DNA of 64,000 bases, taken from contig JANAVB010009598.1 of NCBI GenBank assembly GCA_029216955.1, forward strand, positions 25,156,484-25,220,483, read 5' to 3'. This stretch comes from Iris pallida. Lineage: Eukaryota > Streptophyta > Magnoliopsida > Asparagales > Iridaceae. Position numbers and translations under genes: made by a program. Of this stretch, positions 34,850-47,093 are shown one piece after another. The notes beneath the pieces are model-generated. The model saw only the letters and a program-made list of their open reading frames with translations, was not told the DNA's origin and did not search any database. The number at the start of each line of letters is the position of its first letter. The stretch's first letter is position 1.

Positions 34850-37110
34850 ATGACAAGTCTTGATGCACAATCCATTGGAGTGGGAGAAAATGTTGATAAA
34901 GAAGTTGTCAATGAAGCATCGACACCAACAAAGATCGATAACAGAAAAGAATTGTGGGTTGGAAAGGCCTTCAAATCCGTTGAAGAAGCGGAAGATTCCT
35001 ATAAAGAATATGCTGCAAACAATGGATTTGGTATTCGTAAAAGAACATAACGTAAGGATAAGAGCAACAACAAGCTTATGTCAGTCACTTACTCATGTTC
35101 TTGTTAAGGGACTTTCAAGAAACAAGATGAAGAAGATGATCATGGACAGATATATAGGAGCACATCTACAATGAAGACAAGATGTGCTGCAAGAATATGT
35201 ATCTTGCGGAGGGATAGTGAAGTGTGGTTGATCACTAAATTTTCAGATGAACATAATCATTTGTTGGTAACGTCGAGCAAGCGTGTCTTAATTAGATCAC
35301 ATAGACGTGTGCCCACAACAGCTAAAGCATTGGCCGACAGTTTTAGTGAACAAAATCTCTAGCTTAGTAAGGTTCCTGCAATATTTGGTGGTTGTGCTGG
35401 GTTTGACAAAAGAGATATTTATAATCACATAAGGAATGTGTGGTCTATGTATTATGAATATGGTGATGTAGAAGGTGTCAGGAATTATTTTAAGAAGAAG
35501 AGCTCGGAGAATCCTTATTTTTTTACTCCATTCAATATGATAGTGAGGGCAGAGCTGCAAATTTCTTCTGGATCAATGCACGCAGCCGCATGACATATAA
35601 TCGTTTCGGAGATGTCGTGTCCTTTCATACGACGTACAGGACAAACAAGTACAAAATGCTATTTGCTCCATTTAAAGGGGTGAATCATCATCGTCAGTCT
35701 GTACTTTTTGGTTGTTCTCTTCTAAAAAACGAGGTCGAAGATACGTTTATCTGGTTATTTGAGACATGGCTTGAAGCTATGGGAGGTGTGCCACCGATTT
35801 CTATTATCACCGACCAAGACTTGGCAATGACAGCGGCAATTAAAAAAGTTTTTCCTAATACACGTCACCGTTTTTGTTTGTGGCACATTAAGAAGAAATT
35901 TGCGAAGAAATTATCGTATGTTTTTTTTCCAAGAAATCTAATTTCAAACAAGCAGTTAAAAGATGTACCCGCTTTGTAAAGACAACTTTAGAGTTTGAAG
36001 AGCAATAGGAATCTCTGTTGCGAGGTTATAGTTTGGAAGACAATGCGTGGTTGAAGCATTTGTAAGAAATCCGAGAGTCTTGGATACCCATATATTGTCG
36101 GAGCACTTTCTTTAAAGGTATGAACTCGACACAGAGAAGTGAAGGCTATAATACGTTCTTCAATCGTTTTGTGACTTGCAAGACTAATCTGAGAGAATTC
36201 GTAATAAAGTATGACCAAGCATCGGAGTCGATCTATGTGTCTGAACGAAAAGAAGATTATATTTCAATCTATAAGAAGCGTGTTTTGAATACCACTAGTC
36301 CGATATTGGCCTATTCCGCGGGTATATACACAAGAAATATTTTTAATAAATTTTTAAAAGAATGTGATCAGGTGTCACGGCTTAGGGCGGACCAAACGAA
36401 GGTTGATGGGTATATTCACACGTTTAATGTAGGTTACAGGTCGGGGTTCCCTGACGAGTGGGTTGTCAGATTCAATATTGTAACGAAAGAAGCCTTTTGT
36501 GGATGTCAATTGTTTGAATTTTTTGGCATATTATGTAGGCATATCCTCATGGTGTTCGATTGATATTATGTAGATGAGATTCCGGCTCATTTTATTTTGA
36601 AGAGGTTGATGAAAGATGCGAACCGATCTAAAATGATTGCTTCTGATGGTTTAGAAATGCGAGATAATCATTTTGGATCACAAGCCGCAAGAGTCAGTAA
36701 CTTATGAAGGAGATTTACACAATTGGCATACATGGGGGATGAATCTATGAAGGGGTACAAAGTGTTATCAAATTTACTTGATAGAGCTTACGAAGAAATC
36801 CAGGAGATAAATGATGGTTTACTTCAAAAAGAAAATGAAGATGAAGTGAGAATTCAAGAAAATGAGGGCCCTCAATGTAAGATTGATGTACCCATTTTGT
36901 ATCCGCGTATTTCTCAAACAAAAGGAAGGAAGAGGACTCAATGAAGTCAGAGTGGCACAGGTTCAAAGGATGCAAGAATGAAGAGTGGATTAGAGCTTTG
37001 CACTGAAAAGAAAAAATTGAGAATTTATCATTCTTGCAAAGGACATGGTCATGATAGTCGCAACTGTGCCAAGACCCCGAAGATAGTTCAAAACATTGGT
37101 TCAAGTATGT
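34850..37110 (+). pseudogene. FAR1-type MULE transposase (MULE 2), full-length but broken
   Basis: Domains in order: FAR1 DNA-binding domain (AFKSVEEAEDSYKEYAANN, GFGIRKRT; then RCAARICILRRDSEVWLITK and DEHNHLL); MULE DDE domain (FGDVVSFHTTYRTNKYKMLF, GVNHHRQSVLFGCSLL, IITDQDLAM, HRFCLWHIKKKF, STQRSEGYNTFF); SWIM finger (FCGCQLFEFFGILCRHIL); a C-terminal tail with a knuckle-like CKGHGHDSRNC. The first catalytic Asp (FDTTY in relatives) is His here. Stops or shifts fall near 35048, 35361, 35592, 35979, 36561, 36706 and 36942. The start ATG at 34850 follows a long leader. Confidence 0.87.
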
Positions 37111-37327
37111 TTTTTTTAATTGAAATGGATATCTATTTTTACTGTTTTATACTGTTTTTATTGTACTCATGTTATGTATATCTATTCCATGCAGGAGATG
37201 ATGGTGATAAGACACAAACCAATAAAAAAAATAACACAATAAACAAATTGACTGGATATTCATCATCTTTCCACTCAACAATAATTTACATCAATTCGAA
37301 CCTTAAACATCTAAAAATTGGCTGATG

Positions 37328-37690
37328 CTAGTAACAAGACATAAACCAATAAAAAAATAACATGAGAATGTAAGGCCTTAAATTCTTCCTTTCTTTCTTA
37401 TGAATTTGTGCTTCCAAATAAAATAGTTTCTCCTTCATGTCCATGTTCTCTTTTTGAAATCGAAGGATAAATCTTCTCGCTTGGACTGGAAATTCATCAT
37501 CTTTCCACTCAAAAAAATTGCATCTTTTGGAAGATTTGTAGTTGCCACACCCCCAAAATCGGCGTCCAGCATTCTGTGTCTTCACGCATATTGTTAGATG
37601 CGTCTCAATTTGACAAAAACAAGTCCTCCATTCCTCTTCGACCATCTTTGAAGAGTACGTGCTGTAAGAGCATCTCGAGATCTCTGACAT
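37328..37690 (-). CDS. GRF-type zinc-finger protein carried by MULE 2
   Basis: An unbroken 120-residue ORF, convergent with the transposase and inside the same TIRs. Residues 24-62 form a GRF zinc finger: C24-x-C26, C48 and C57, with NAGRRFWGC and CNFFEW. A charged, helix-prone stretch follows (RFILRFQKENMDMKEKLFYL, about 73-92). The end, YILMLFFYWFMSCY, is a hydrophobic segment that could anchor in a membrane. GRF fingers bind nucleic acid in other proteins, and similar small plant proteins with a finger, coil and hydrophobic tail exist. Whether this one helps transposition or was captured is unknown. It is much better preserved than the transposase next to it. The upstream region (37740-38280) holds about four diverged repeats with ttaaccctaatttttt. 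Confidence 0.7.
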   Translation of the reverse strand: MSEISRCSYSTYSSKMVEEEWRTCFCQIETHLTICVKTQNAGRRFWGCGNYKSSKRCNFFEWKDDEFPVQARRFILRFQKENMDMKEKLFYLEAQIHKKERKNLRPYILMLFFYWFMSCY

Positions 37691-38574
37691 GTCAAGCCTA
37701 AAATGGATTGAGAGTAGATGAAAGATTTTATAGGAAACAAATATATTAAAAACAAATTCTTAGAGAACAAATAGATCACAAACCAGTTTTAACCCTAATT
37801 TTTTTCAAATAAATCTCAACCGTTTTGATTCTAAGAAAAAAATAGAGTTTACGCAAATTAAGAGAACAGATAGATCACGAACAAATGTTAACCTAATTTT
37901 ATAACCGAAATGTTAACCCTAATTTGTTAACCCTAATTTTTTTAAATTAATTTTGGATTTCTTCCAGGCCCTAACCGTTTTGATTCTAAGAAAAATTAGA
38001 GTTTGCGCAAATTAAGAGAACAGACACAGCACGAACAAATATTAGCCCTAATTTTTTAACCCAAATGTAACCCTAATTTTTTAATCCTAATTTTTTTAAA
38101 TAAATCTTGAATTTATTCCAGGCCCTAACCAATTTCCTTCATAGAAAAAAATAGAGTTCTTCCAAATTTAGAGAACAAATAGATCAACCCCCTTAATTTT
38201 ACCCTAATTTTTTCAAATAAATCTCGAATTTCTTACATGCCCTAACCATTTTAGTTGAAAGTAGAAATTAGAGTTCGGGGAAATACCTTTTCAATAGCTG
38301 AGAATGAGGAAGAAGAAGGAATTCCGATCGAAAGTCGCTCTTCTCTCGGTGAACTGGAGGAAGAAGATGGCTTCAGGCTCTCTCGGTTTTCTTTGGCTTC
38401 TCTTTCTCTTCAGATCGGTTGAACCCCTTAGTATCAAACCCGTTCAACTAAACTAAACCGGTCGGGTTTCTTTTTAAAACCCACTTCGGATCTGACAGCC
38501 CTTATTCTTCAGATCGGACGGCTCAAAATAAGGGGTTTTAAGGGGGCTTTCTAAGGGGGACTTTAGATCCGCTT

Positions 38575-39042
<468 letters not shown>

Positions 39043-39843
39043 ATTACTATAGTTCATTGTTAGTCATTTAATATTTGATTCTCGACACGCTCGTCACACG
39101 GATACCACATCGTCTTTATTTCATATCTTGTCATCTTATATGTCGTATCAGAAAGGGAAAGTACCAAGTAGATGCGTGATCTGATCGTAGACAGTGTTTT
39201 ATTTCATGCAATGTAGACATTATAGATATTACTTTATTTTATTGCTATTTAGACATTGTAGACAGTGCTTTATTTTATTGCTATTTAGACATTGTAGACA
39301 GTACAGTGTAGTGCCCCAGCCGATCTCACATTGAAAGGAGTATTTCAACACACTTAGATAGTTATGTTCCTCGTTTCACCCTTTATATATTTCTACATAT
39401 TTTTCCTGTCTCTAGTTCATTGTACTACCATGTTATAGTAGATTCTCTCATCATAAATTTTATGGCTAATCTCTGTTTTATAGTCGTTATCATATATTGG
39501 AACTGCACTCAATGAATTGTAATCGTTCCATTCATGACTGAAAACCAATATTTTCAGGTTAGCCACGACTACTCTTAGCATTGGGGAGACACAGATGTAC
39601 TTGCAGGCCAAAACCTAGAGATTAGTTAAATAGATGTGTTATAGACATTTTTAATATTTGTAAGAACATTGTACTTTCTTTAAATATAAAGCTTGTGAAA
39701 TTATAAATTAGTTAGTTTTGTGAATGAGCAATAAAGTTATTATTTATGTGATTTAGAGCATTGTGGCTAGACAACATTCTACCATCGACACTATAGCGTA
39801 GGCTGGCCACTCGTATCCCGAAAAGCGGGTGCTGGTCGTGACA

Positions 39844-42606
39844 AGTTTTTGTGGTGGCCCATGCAGGTCAGTTTTTGCAAATTGTGCGAACTCGTGATAG
39901 TACTAAAGTTAGTCGTACTATTGCGAGCCCGGGACTAGAAAATGCTCATTCACAAGTTAGGATTAATTTAATTTTAGAAGAATGGCTAGGACTAGGAAAA
40001 CTATATTCAAATTGACTGTTGGGTAGTTAAGGTTACTATGTAGGTCATGTGATTTAGCCAATGATTTATTGAATTCTAAAACCCTATTAGGTAACTTAGG
40101 AAAATTTCCTAGAGTGATATACCATTGTATTTGATATGATGGTATGATCTAAGGTGGGTAGACTAACCGCTTGTAAACTATACCTTCCTATGATTCTACC
40201 CTAATCTTGATCACCTGTTCAAATTTTATTTTGCCCTCCTTAAATATCATCATCATATCTGAATTACTTATTTATTTTCCTTTTTGCCATAAGGAACTAT
40301 TTTTGAAATAATTTCTAATTAATCACCCATATGCTAAGCTCGAATTAATTTTGATAAGGATTAAAATATTTCCTTGTCTTCAGTTATTTCTTCCTAATAA
40401 ATGTATTGTTTTTCAAAATTGATACTTTCACCTAAAGGACAAATACTTACCTTTTTTCTAATCATGATCCGCTAGTTGAATCTCTAAAAACTCCTTTGAA
40501 ATTTTTAGGGATATAGTTCGAATAATATTGATGACTTACGATAGCAAGACAACAGCGCACTGTCGCTAATTATCTGAGTTATGGAGACTGCGGGGTTCAC
40601 TACAGTCAGCAGCGCACTGGCGAGGCACGACTCCTAAAGTTGAAATTATTTCAAGTAAACGTAGGTTATCAGATGTTGTTAAAACTATATCTTAGTTGTC
40701 CACTTCTGATCTTAGTTATCTTTATGTCAATATTGGATAGAGTTAATAAAATATCAGATATTATATCATATTTGAGTCACGAAATCAAGGGTTTACTACA
40801 ATCAGGTGCACACTGGCGAGATATAAATTCTCGATAAAATGACTTCAACATGATTACAGTTTTTGGATACTATAGAGGTTAGGAAAATCCCCTGTATGTC
40901 CCATTGATTTAAAGCCAATACTAGTAGAAATTTTATAAGTTGGATAGCATGCCTTCCAACCTAGCATTCTGTTGTCCTTGTGACCTATTAACGAGGTAAT
41001 TGACTGACACTAATAGGTTTACCTAGACTATAGAGTTTAGAGGTCCGTAACCCATTGGTCGATCAAGGCCTTAGACAAAAAGACAAGCAGGACAACTATA
41101 GAGGCACCAACACTGGATGAGTCTTAGATTTTGATGAACTTGAACTAGTGCCTTCTTTCAATCATAAATCTCGCATACTTATATTTTTGAAATACCATGA
41201 CTAATGCTGCTATTATACCCTAGTTTGCAAGCTTATTTTTATCGAGCTTGTTCAGGACATATATTTATTGGGGACGCCAACTAACATATTGTCTAATTAG
41301 AATCGATGTATTATGGTCTGATCAACCTTAGTGCACTCGGTTCGCTCTATCCTATGTGGATTGAGATGTATATGTCTCTAGGATTTCATCCGCCGCTGCC
41401 TTGACAACTCTCCTTAAAATTATTCAATCGCCTTTTTGAATTCCGCATTTGCATTCGATTTCCTCTGCCTTTAACTCTTTATTGTTTTTTGCCTTACTTA
41501 TTTCAGAAAAAACAAATGCTCATGTTTAAGAGAAGATAGACACATAATGTCTCCATTAGTTTGCCATACCACCTATGGCCATGAAAGCTATATATACATA
41601 GTTATTTTCCATTTATTCAAAGTCAAAGAGCTACCTTCAAACATGATTCATATCTACTGTATCACACTTTGTTATGTAGTATTCTTCCCTAATCAAAATT
41701 TAAGGTACGATATCACAACTTAAAAATTTTCTAACTCCATTAATCATATAATCGTATCTTAGTTTGAGAAAGGAATTTTTGAAATGTATAGGTTGTAAGT
41801 CTCTCTAAATTTTACGATTTACTAGGATTACAGATTGATTAGGATAAGTTGGTTCCCACTAGGATGATGAATTCGTGCCTCATGAACATCCATTTTCTAT
41901 TTAGATCTTTTGGTGTCCCTTATCATGATATTGATATTCAGAGCGCGAGACCATTTGTTACCTTTTAACAAATTCCATATACAAGATCTAGACGAGGCTA
42001 CCTTCATCTAGGCATATCATGTCCTACTCAAACACGTCCCCTTGTGCTCTATTTTTATGATACGACTTTCAGTTCAAAAGGCTAAACTATAACCCTTACC
42101 ATAATACCGATATACTTTTCCACTACAATTAGAGACTCAACCTCGACTCAAACCTTTCGACCCAATATATGGTTGTGATATATTTCAAGCCCACTATGCA
42201 CATGCCACTAGTGTGCCACACAATTGAGTCCTCATGTGCTACTTAAACATAAAAGTCATAGAAGGTGCATTTTTGGACTTTAGAAACCTAGTTAACCAAC
42301 CCAACTGGCAATTAGCCCAACCACTTGAGTTGGAACTTATTTTAGGTCACCCTAACCTAATAGGAATGGTTCAAATTTATTTCATGGGATCTTATCCAAC
42401 CAATATAGATTAAAATCCAAAGTTCATTCAATCAAAGATTGATGTCCAATTAGAGAACCCATTGAGACCCAGTTAAATCCATCCATGTATATCGCCATAT
42501 TTGGACTATAAAACTAAACTTTATGAAATAGGCCCCTACACCTATTATGTAGTCTCCATCTCATGGTCCACTAGTCCTTCTTCCATAAATCCCTTAACCA
42601 TATTCC
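39844..42606 (+). other. Interior of the older Gypsy element, degenerate
   Basis: Starts with the conserved post-LTR block. I find no gag or pol match and no long ORF. From about 40520 on it consists of diverged long tandem units that continue at 54980-56470 on the other side of the Tat-like insertion. Confidence 0.5.
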
Positions 42607-42942
42607 TGTTTGCCATTAAAACTCTTTGGGATTGATGTTTTTAATTACAAACAGAACATAGTACAATATAGAACTTAGATGTAGTCCTAGGAGTACACTT
42701 TTGTTTTTATCTGGGCACTGTGTCGATGGATCGAGTGGTAATACGTTGACTCTGTTGACGATCTGACGATGATCTTGAACTCTCTGAAGGTCTGGATTGC
42801 TCTGGATGCCAGAGCGTTGCGAGGAGAAGTGGACGTTAAGTGTCTCTTTTGGCCTCTATATGTGGATATAACAGTCTGTCTGTACATCTTTCTCTCTCTC
42901 TCTGTCTGTGTGAATCCATCTATCATGAAGGAGTGATCCTTC

Positions 42943-42950
42943 TATTTATA
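42943..42950 (-). promoter_or_regulatory. Minus-strand TATA box in the LTR (copy 53202-53209)
   Basis: TATAAATA on the minus strand in tctataaatagaaggatcac, placed as expected for the sense promoter of the element. Confidence 0.55.
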
Positions 42951-43962
42951 GATAGCAGGCTGGCTGCTCATGCGTGCATATGTCGGATATGCCTGGACGT
43001 GGAAACATCACGTGGCTGATGTTGGCGGGGGTGCATGGAAGATGTGCCCCGTTGTAGTAGAATCTGCTCGAACTGCTTCGTTGGGCCGCGGAGGAGCTGA
43101 CACGTGGCAGTTGATGAGATTTGGTTGTTGCTGAGATCTTCGGTGGTTAGCACCCATTCTTTGAATAAATATGAGTCAAAGGACGCGTGGCGTATGCTTG
43201 TAGCTCAAAGATCTCGATTTTGGAGGAGAGTGATCTGTCGGGGTGCACCTAGGATCGGGTGCATGGAGGCAACTTAGTCCTATGATTTTTAGGCATCATA
43301 GACAAGTCTGGGTGCATGGCTTTTGAGGTACATGCAGAGCTTCGCATCAGGGTGCGCCTAGGATCAGGCGCAGGGGAGGCGACTTGGTCTCATGACCTTT
43401 AGGAGTCAAGAGCAAGTCCAGGCGCATGGCTTTTGAGGCACATATAGAGCTTAGTCTTCTGTTGCTTGAGATCAGAAGTGAGCTGATGGGGCATATGACC
43501 ACTGGGGTGTACGCCATCTTCTGGGCGCATGGCTATGAGGCGTATACGAATAATCGATCAGCCACGTGGCAGTTGTTGCCGACCCAAGGTGTAATGATGG
43601 TGCTGACATCAGCGTCTCTTCGTTTTCTACAAAGGGCTACTGATTGGACAGCTCTTGGAATACGTTGCCGTCTTTGTCATTCAGCATTAAATGCTTGATG
43701 GTGATCAGTTTGAAGATGGTGCATCGATTAGTGCCCCTTTGGGCGCATAGGTCTCTGGCCCATTTGGGTGCATCCCTGAGGAGCGTATGATGTTGATGGC
43801 ACATCAGCCAGGTATCGCATCCCTTTGGCCCGTCTGTTGAGTTCTTCGAGGCTTTGATTTAGCTAAATACGAGGAGACAGATTCATTTGCTATTAATGCA
43901 AATTTATTGCATGGAATTTAAAAAGTTGGCCATTTGGCACTCGGGTATAGGCTGCCCGTGCT

Positions 43963-43970
43963 TATAAATA
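43963..43970 (+). promoter_or_regulatory. Plus-strand TATA box in the LTR
   Basis: TATAAATA in gtgcttataaatagccgcat, opposite to the element's own direction, repeated at 54225-54232. The surrounding bases resemble those at the 45036 TATA box (TATAAATAG-CG then an AGGA/GAGGA purine stretch). Confidence 0.5.
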
Positions 43971-45035
43971 GCCGCATGAAGGAAAGCTTTGCTTCCATTC
44001 TTCATTTTGACATGAAGATGAACTTGGTTGGAGCTTCGCTGGCGAACTATCGAACTCAGTTTTTGTAGAAGTCTTGATGACGAGCTCCTCCCGAGGGTGA
44101 AGATGCGTTGCCCCAGTTTTTCCGTCGCTCTGAGCTTCCATGATAGTGTCTGTTGTATCCAAATATCGGGATCGTCGAGTTCCGACACAGGCCGATGGTG
44201 CCTGTTGTATCCAAAGATTGGGGCGACCATGCTCCATCTTTCGTTATGCTTGAACCTTCACAGGCTACCAAGTGTGCCTGTTGCTTCTGAAGACCGGGGC
44301 GTCGTATCGCGATCTTTGTCGGGCTAGGAGAGATCCTCCTCCTGCTAGACAAGGGATGATTGGCTCTGATGCGCCTATGCTAAAATGACGAGAAGACGCG
44401 TCTAGATGAGACATCAGAGGGATACACCTGACGGATGATGTGCCTGGCATGGGGCACATGGCAGTTGCTGTACCTGGCTGTAGCTTTAGGATCTTTTTTG
44501 TAGAAGTTCTCCTTTGTAAAGCCTTTTTTTAGACATGTAATAGACTTTCATATGAAATAAAAGCCTTCTTTTGATGTCTATACTTTTGTTGTCCTTTGCT
44601 GTGCCAAGTACTTTGTTTGAACTCCCTGGCGCATGTTTGAGTCTAGCCGCATAGTATTAAGTGCATAAAAATTTTGGCCTATAGATGCGCCTGAAATTTC
44701 ATGCTTCTACAAGACCCCTTTCAAAGTTTTCAAAACTTTCTGTCAAGTTTTGAAAGACTTTGAACAAGAAGCATGTGAGGTAACGACTCGGGGCACATGT
44801 CCTTCGCCTAGGCGCTTGGCTCTTCTTGGCGTATAGTCGTTCTGCGCATCGCTGTGGGGACGTTTGTTGCTTAGGCGCATACTGCTAGGGCGCATGCTTC
44901 TTCTGAAGAGATAACGCCTCGATCTTAAGAAAGATTAATGATGATCTTTTAAAGATAAGCAGCCGTCGGTTTCATGTGACCCGAAGCGACTGATTGCTGA
45001 TGTCATGCCTCATCAGTTTACGCACGGGCCAAGCC

Positions 45036-45043
45036 TATAAATA
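45036..45043 (+). promoter_or_regulatory. TATA box of the antisense gene
   Basis: TATAAATA in aagcctataaataggcgg, 111 bp before the ATG at 45147, followed by a GAGAGAG and pyrimidine-rich leader as in plant 5'-UTRs. Confidence 0.6.
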
Positions 45044-45146
45044 GGCGGCTGTGAGGAGAGAGAGTCTTCTACTTTCTGCCAAAGCTTTTTTCTTCCCCAG
45101 AGCTCTTTTTTCCTTCTTCTTCGAGAACCTTTAGTCCTTTCGAGAA

Positions 45147-46958
45147 ATGGCTCCCAAGACCCCCCGCGGTGCTGCTGGCCGAGGAAGGGGCCGAGGCAAA
45201 GAGCCCATGGAGGTTGACATAGAGGATGCCCCCGTCGTTTTGGCGACGCACGTCGACGTTCGCCCGGAGGTGTTTGGTAGGTGTTCTTTTGTCTTGGTCT
45301 TTGTTGCAGTGATGTTGGGGTGAACCGACTGGAGATGAGTTGCCTCATGTCGATGTGTTTTGGCTGACGCGCATGGACTTTTGTCCTGATGATGCGCCGA
45401 AGCCCTTTTAGCTGATGTGCATGGACTTAGGTCCTGATGTTGTACCGAAGCTTCTTCTGCTGACGTGCATGGACTTTTGTTCTGATGATGTGTCGAAGCC
45501 TCACTTGCTGACGCGCATGAACTTAGGTCCTGATGATGCGCCGAAGCCTCACTTGCTGACGTACATGGACTTAGGTCCTGATGATGCGCCGAAGCTTCAT
45601 TTTGCTGACACGCATGGACTTCGGTCCTGATGATGCATCAAATCTTCCTCTGCAATGCACCTGGACTTTGATCCTGCGTGTCTTTGCTGGGGCTCCATCT
45701 TATGCACCTGGGTTTCAGCCCGGTGGATGACGTGATCCGCCTGCCGAGCCCGACTCCTGACCCGCGAGTCAATGTTAATGAAGAAGGAGTAGCTCGACTA
45801 TCGAGCCCTACTCCAGTCCTGAGTGAGAAAGAAGCGAAAGGATCTGCTCCCTCGCTCGATGCTGAAAACTCTCCGTCGATAGTAGGAGGATCCTCCCCAG
45901 CTGCTGATGTTACCGCTGGGACTGCTGTGGCGGCCTCAGCTATTGTGGTGCCTGAGGCCCAATTGGGTAAGGGCAAAGGCCCTCTGGTAGAAGCTGTATC
46001 CCTGCTTCCTATTACCCGGGGGACGATATCGGGTCCTCTTGGAGGTCTTGGCCCGACGACGGGAGGTTCAGAAGTCGTGGTTACCGAAGCTCCGGTTTCC
46101 ACTCCTGTAGGTACAATATCTGAGGGTCCTGTGGGCCAAGCGGTGACTGCACCCTCAACCTCAGGTATGGGAACTGATACAGGAGGTGTTACTTTAGCTC
46201 TTGTGGTGGCTCCGGCAACTCCTGCAATGACGCCTCAAGTGCTGGCCGATGTAGATAAATATGTAAGATTCATGGTCGAGGCCGTCTACAAGATATTGCG
46301 ACGGGGAGTGTTGGCTGTGTTGGACGAAGGTGGAAGCTTTGCGACCGGGAGGCGCATGGCATACCCATTTCTCCAGCAGATTCGGAACTACCAAGGCCAT
46401 GATCATATGGCCGAGATCTTGGAAGCTTCCATGACTGAACTCGACCTTCGCCTGACGGAGCTTCGAAACATGCGACGGAATAACTTTTCTGCCTTGATTG
46501 AAGAAGAGCAGAATAAGCTGGAGGCCGCTATTGAGTCGGCTCACTCGGACAACATGGCTACCTGGGCGCAAGAGATGGCCGCTGCTGTAGATAAGGAGGA
46601 GAATTTATCCTCGTCAATGGAGGAGAAGGCCAAAAGGCGGGAGTCCCTGAAGGTCAACCTTGTGAAAGTTGATGTACAGATTCGTCATCTGCAAGAGCAG
46701 CGAGCTCGGCTTTTGGCTAACTTTGAACTGGCACAAGCCGAACACGTCGAGCTTATGGAGGAGACGGCGAGGTGCACTCGCCAAGCGACCTTCTTGCTTC
46801 GTCAAAAGAAGGAGTTGGATGACAGATTTGCTGCCAACCTTGCTCCTGAGGCCAGGCACACAATGCGCCAGGAAGCTGAGCTTCGCGTTTTGGCGACTGT
46901 GGAGACTAAAGCCCAAGATTTGCAGCATCGGGTCGACGAACTAGTTGCCGATCCTTAG
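45147..46958 (+). CDS. Antisense gene (aORF) of the Tat-like element, two exons, coiled-coil protein
   Basis: Proposed exons are 45147-45280 and 45719-46958. Donor AG|GTGTTC and acceptor TTTCAG|CC keep phase (the split codon gives Ser), and the 457-residue product is open throughout. Without splicing, exon 1 meets a TGA soon after 45315 and exon 2 is a 426-codon ORF from 45678. The N-terminus is basic and RG-rich (MAPKTPRGAAGRGRGRGKEP) and could bind nucleic acid or enter the nucleus. Then comes a Pro/Ser/Thr/Gly-rich linker. From about residue 220 it is helical (VDKYVRFMVEAVYKILRRG; FSALIEEEQNKLEAAIES), ending in a long coiled coil (SLKVNLVKVDVQIRHLQEQR to LLRQKKELDDRFAANL). I recognise no catalytic domain. 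It runs opposite to gag and is far better preserved, suggesting selection or recent origin. Function unknown. Confidence 0.7.
45281..45718 (+). repeat. Intron of the antisense gene with six 48-bp tandem repeats
   Basis: Repeats run about 45362-45650. Each contains catggactt, ctgatgatg and ccgaagc with a period of 48 (one unit 49). Because 48 is a multiple of three, the array itself is open in one frame (45415-45630). Confidence 0.75.
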
Positions 46959-47057
46959 TTCTTTTGCTTTATTCTCCTTTTTGTTTCAGAGACACTTCTG
47001 GCTCTCCTTTGATGTAGGTTTCACAAAATGTAGCTCTGTTATTTCCTTTGCTGAAGA

Positions 47058-47063
47058 AATAAA
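47058..47063 (+). terminator. Poly(A) signal of the antisense gene
   Basis: AATAAA lies 100 bp after the stop at 46956-46958, in a T-rich 3'-UTR. Confidence 0.5.
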
Positions 47064-47093
47064 GAACCTTTTGCTTTGTTCAATCTTTTGCGA

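Larger units (their letters stand above)
42607..44711 (-). repeat. 3' LTR of the Tat-like element
   Basis: 2105 bp, with a ~130-bp internal tandem duplication at about 43240-43440 (gcgcatggcttttgaggc). It carries TATAAATA boxes on both strands (42943-42950 minus, 43963-43970 plus). The minus-strand box would drive the element; the plus-strand box points into the interior, toward the antisense gene. Confidence 0.9.

Noticed and set aside
45678..45718. ATG at 45678 as start of the antisense protein.
   Set aside because: It lies in the repeat-containing intron; exon 1 at 45147 with matching splice phase and an upstream TATA is a better model, though not proven.
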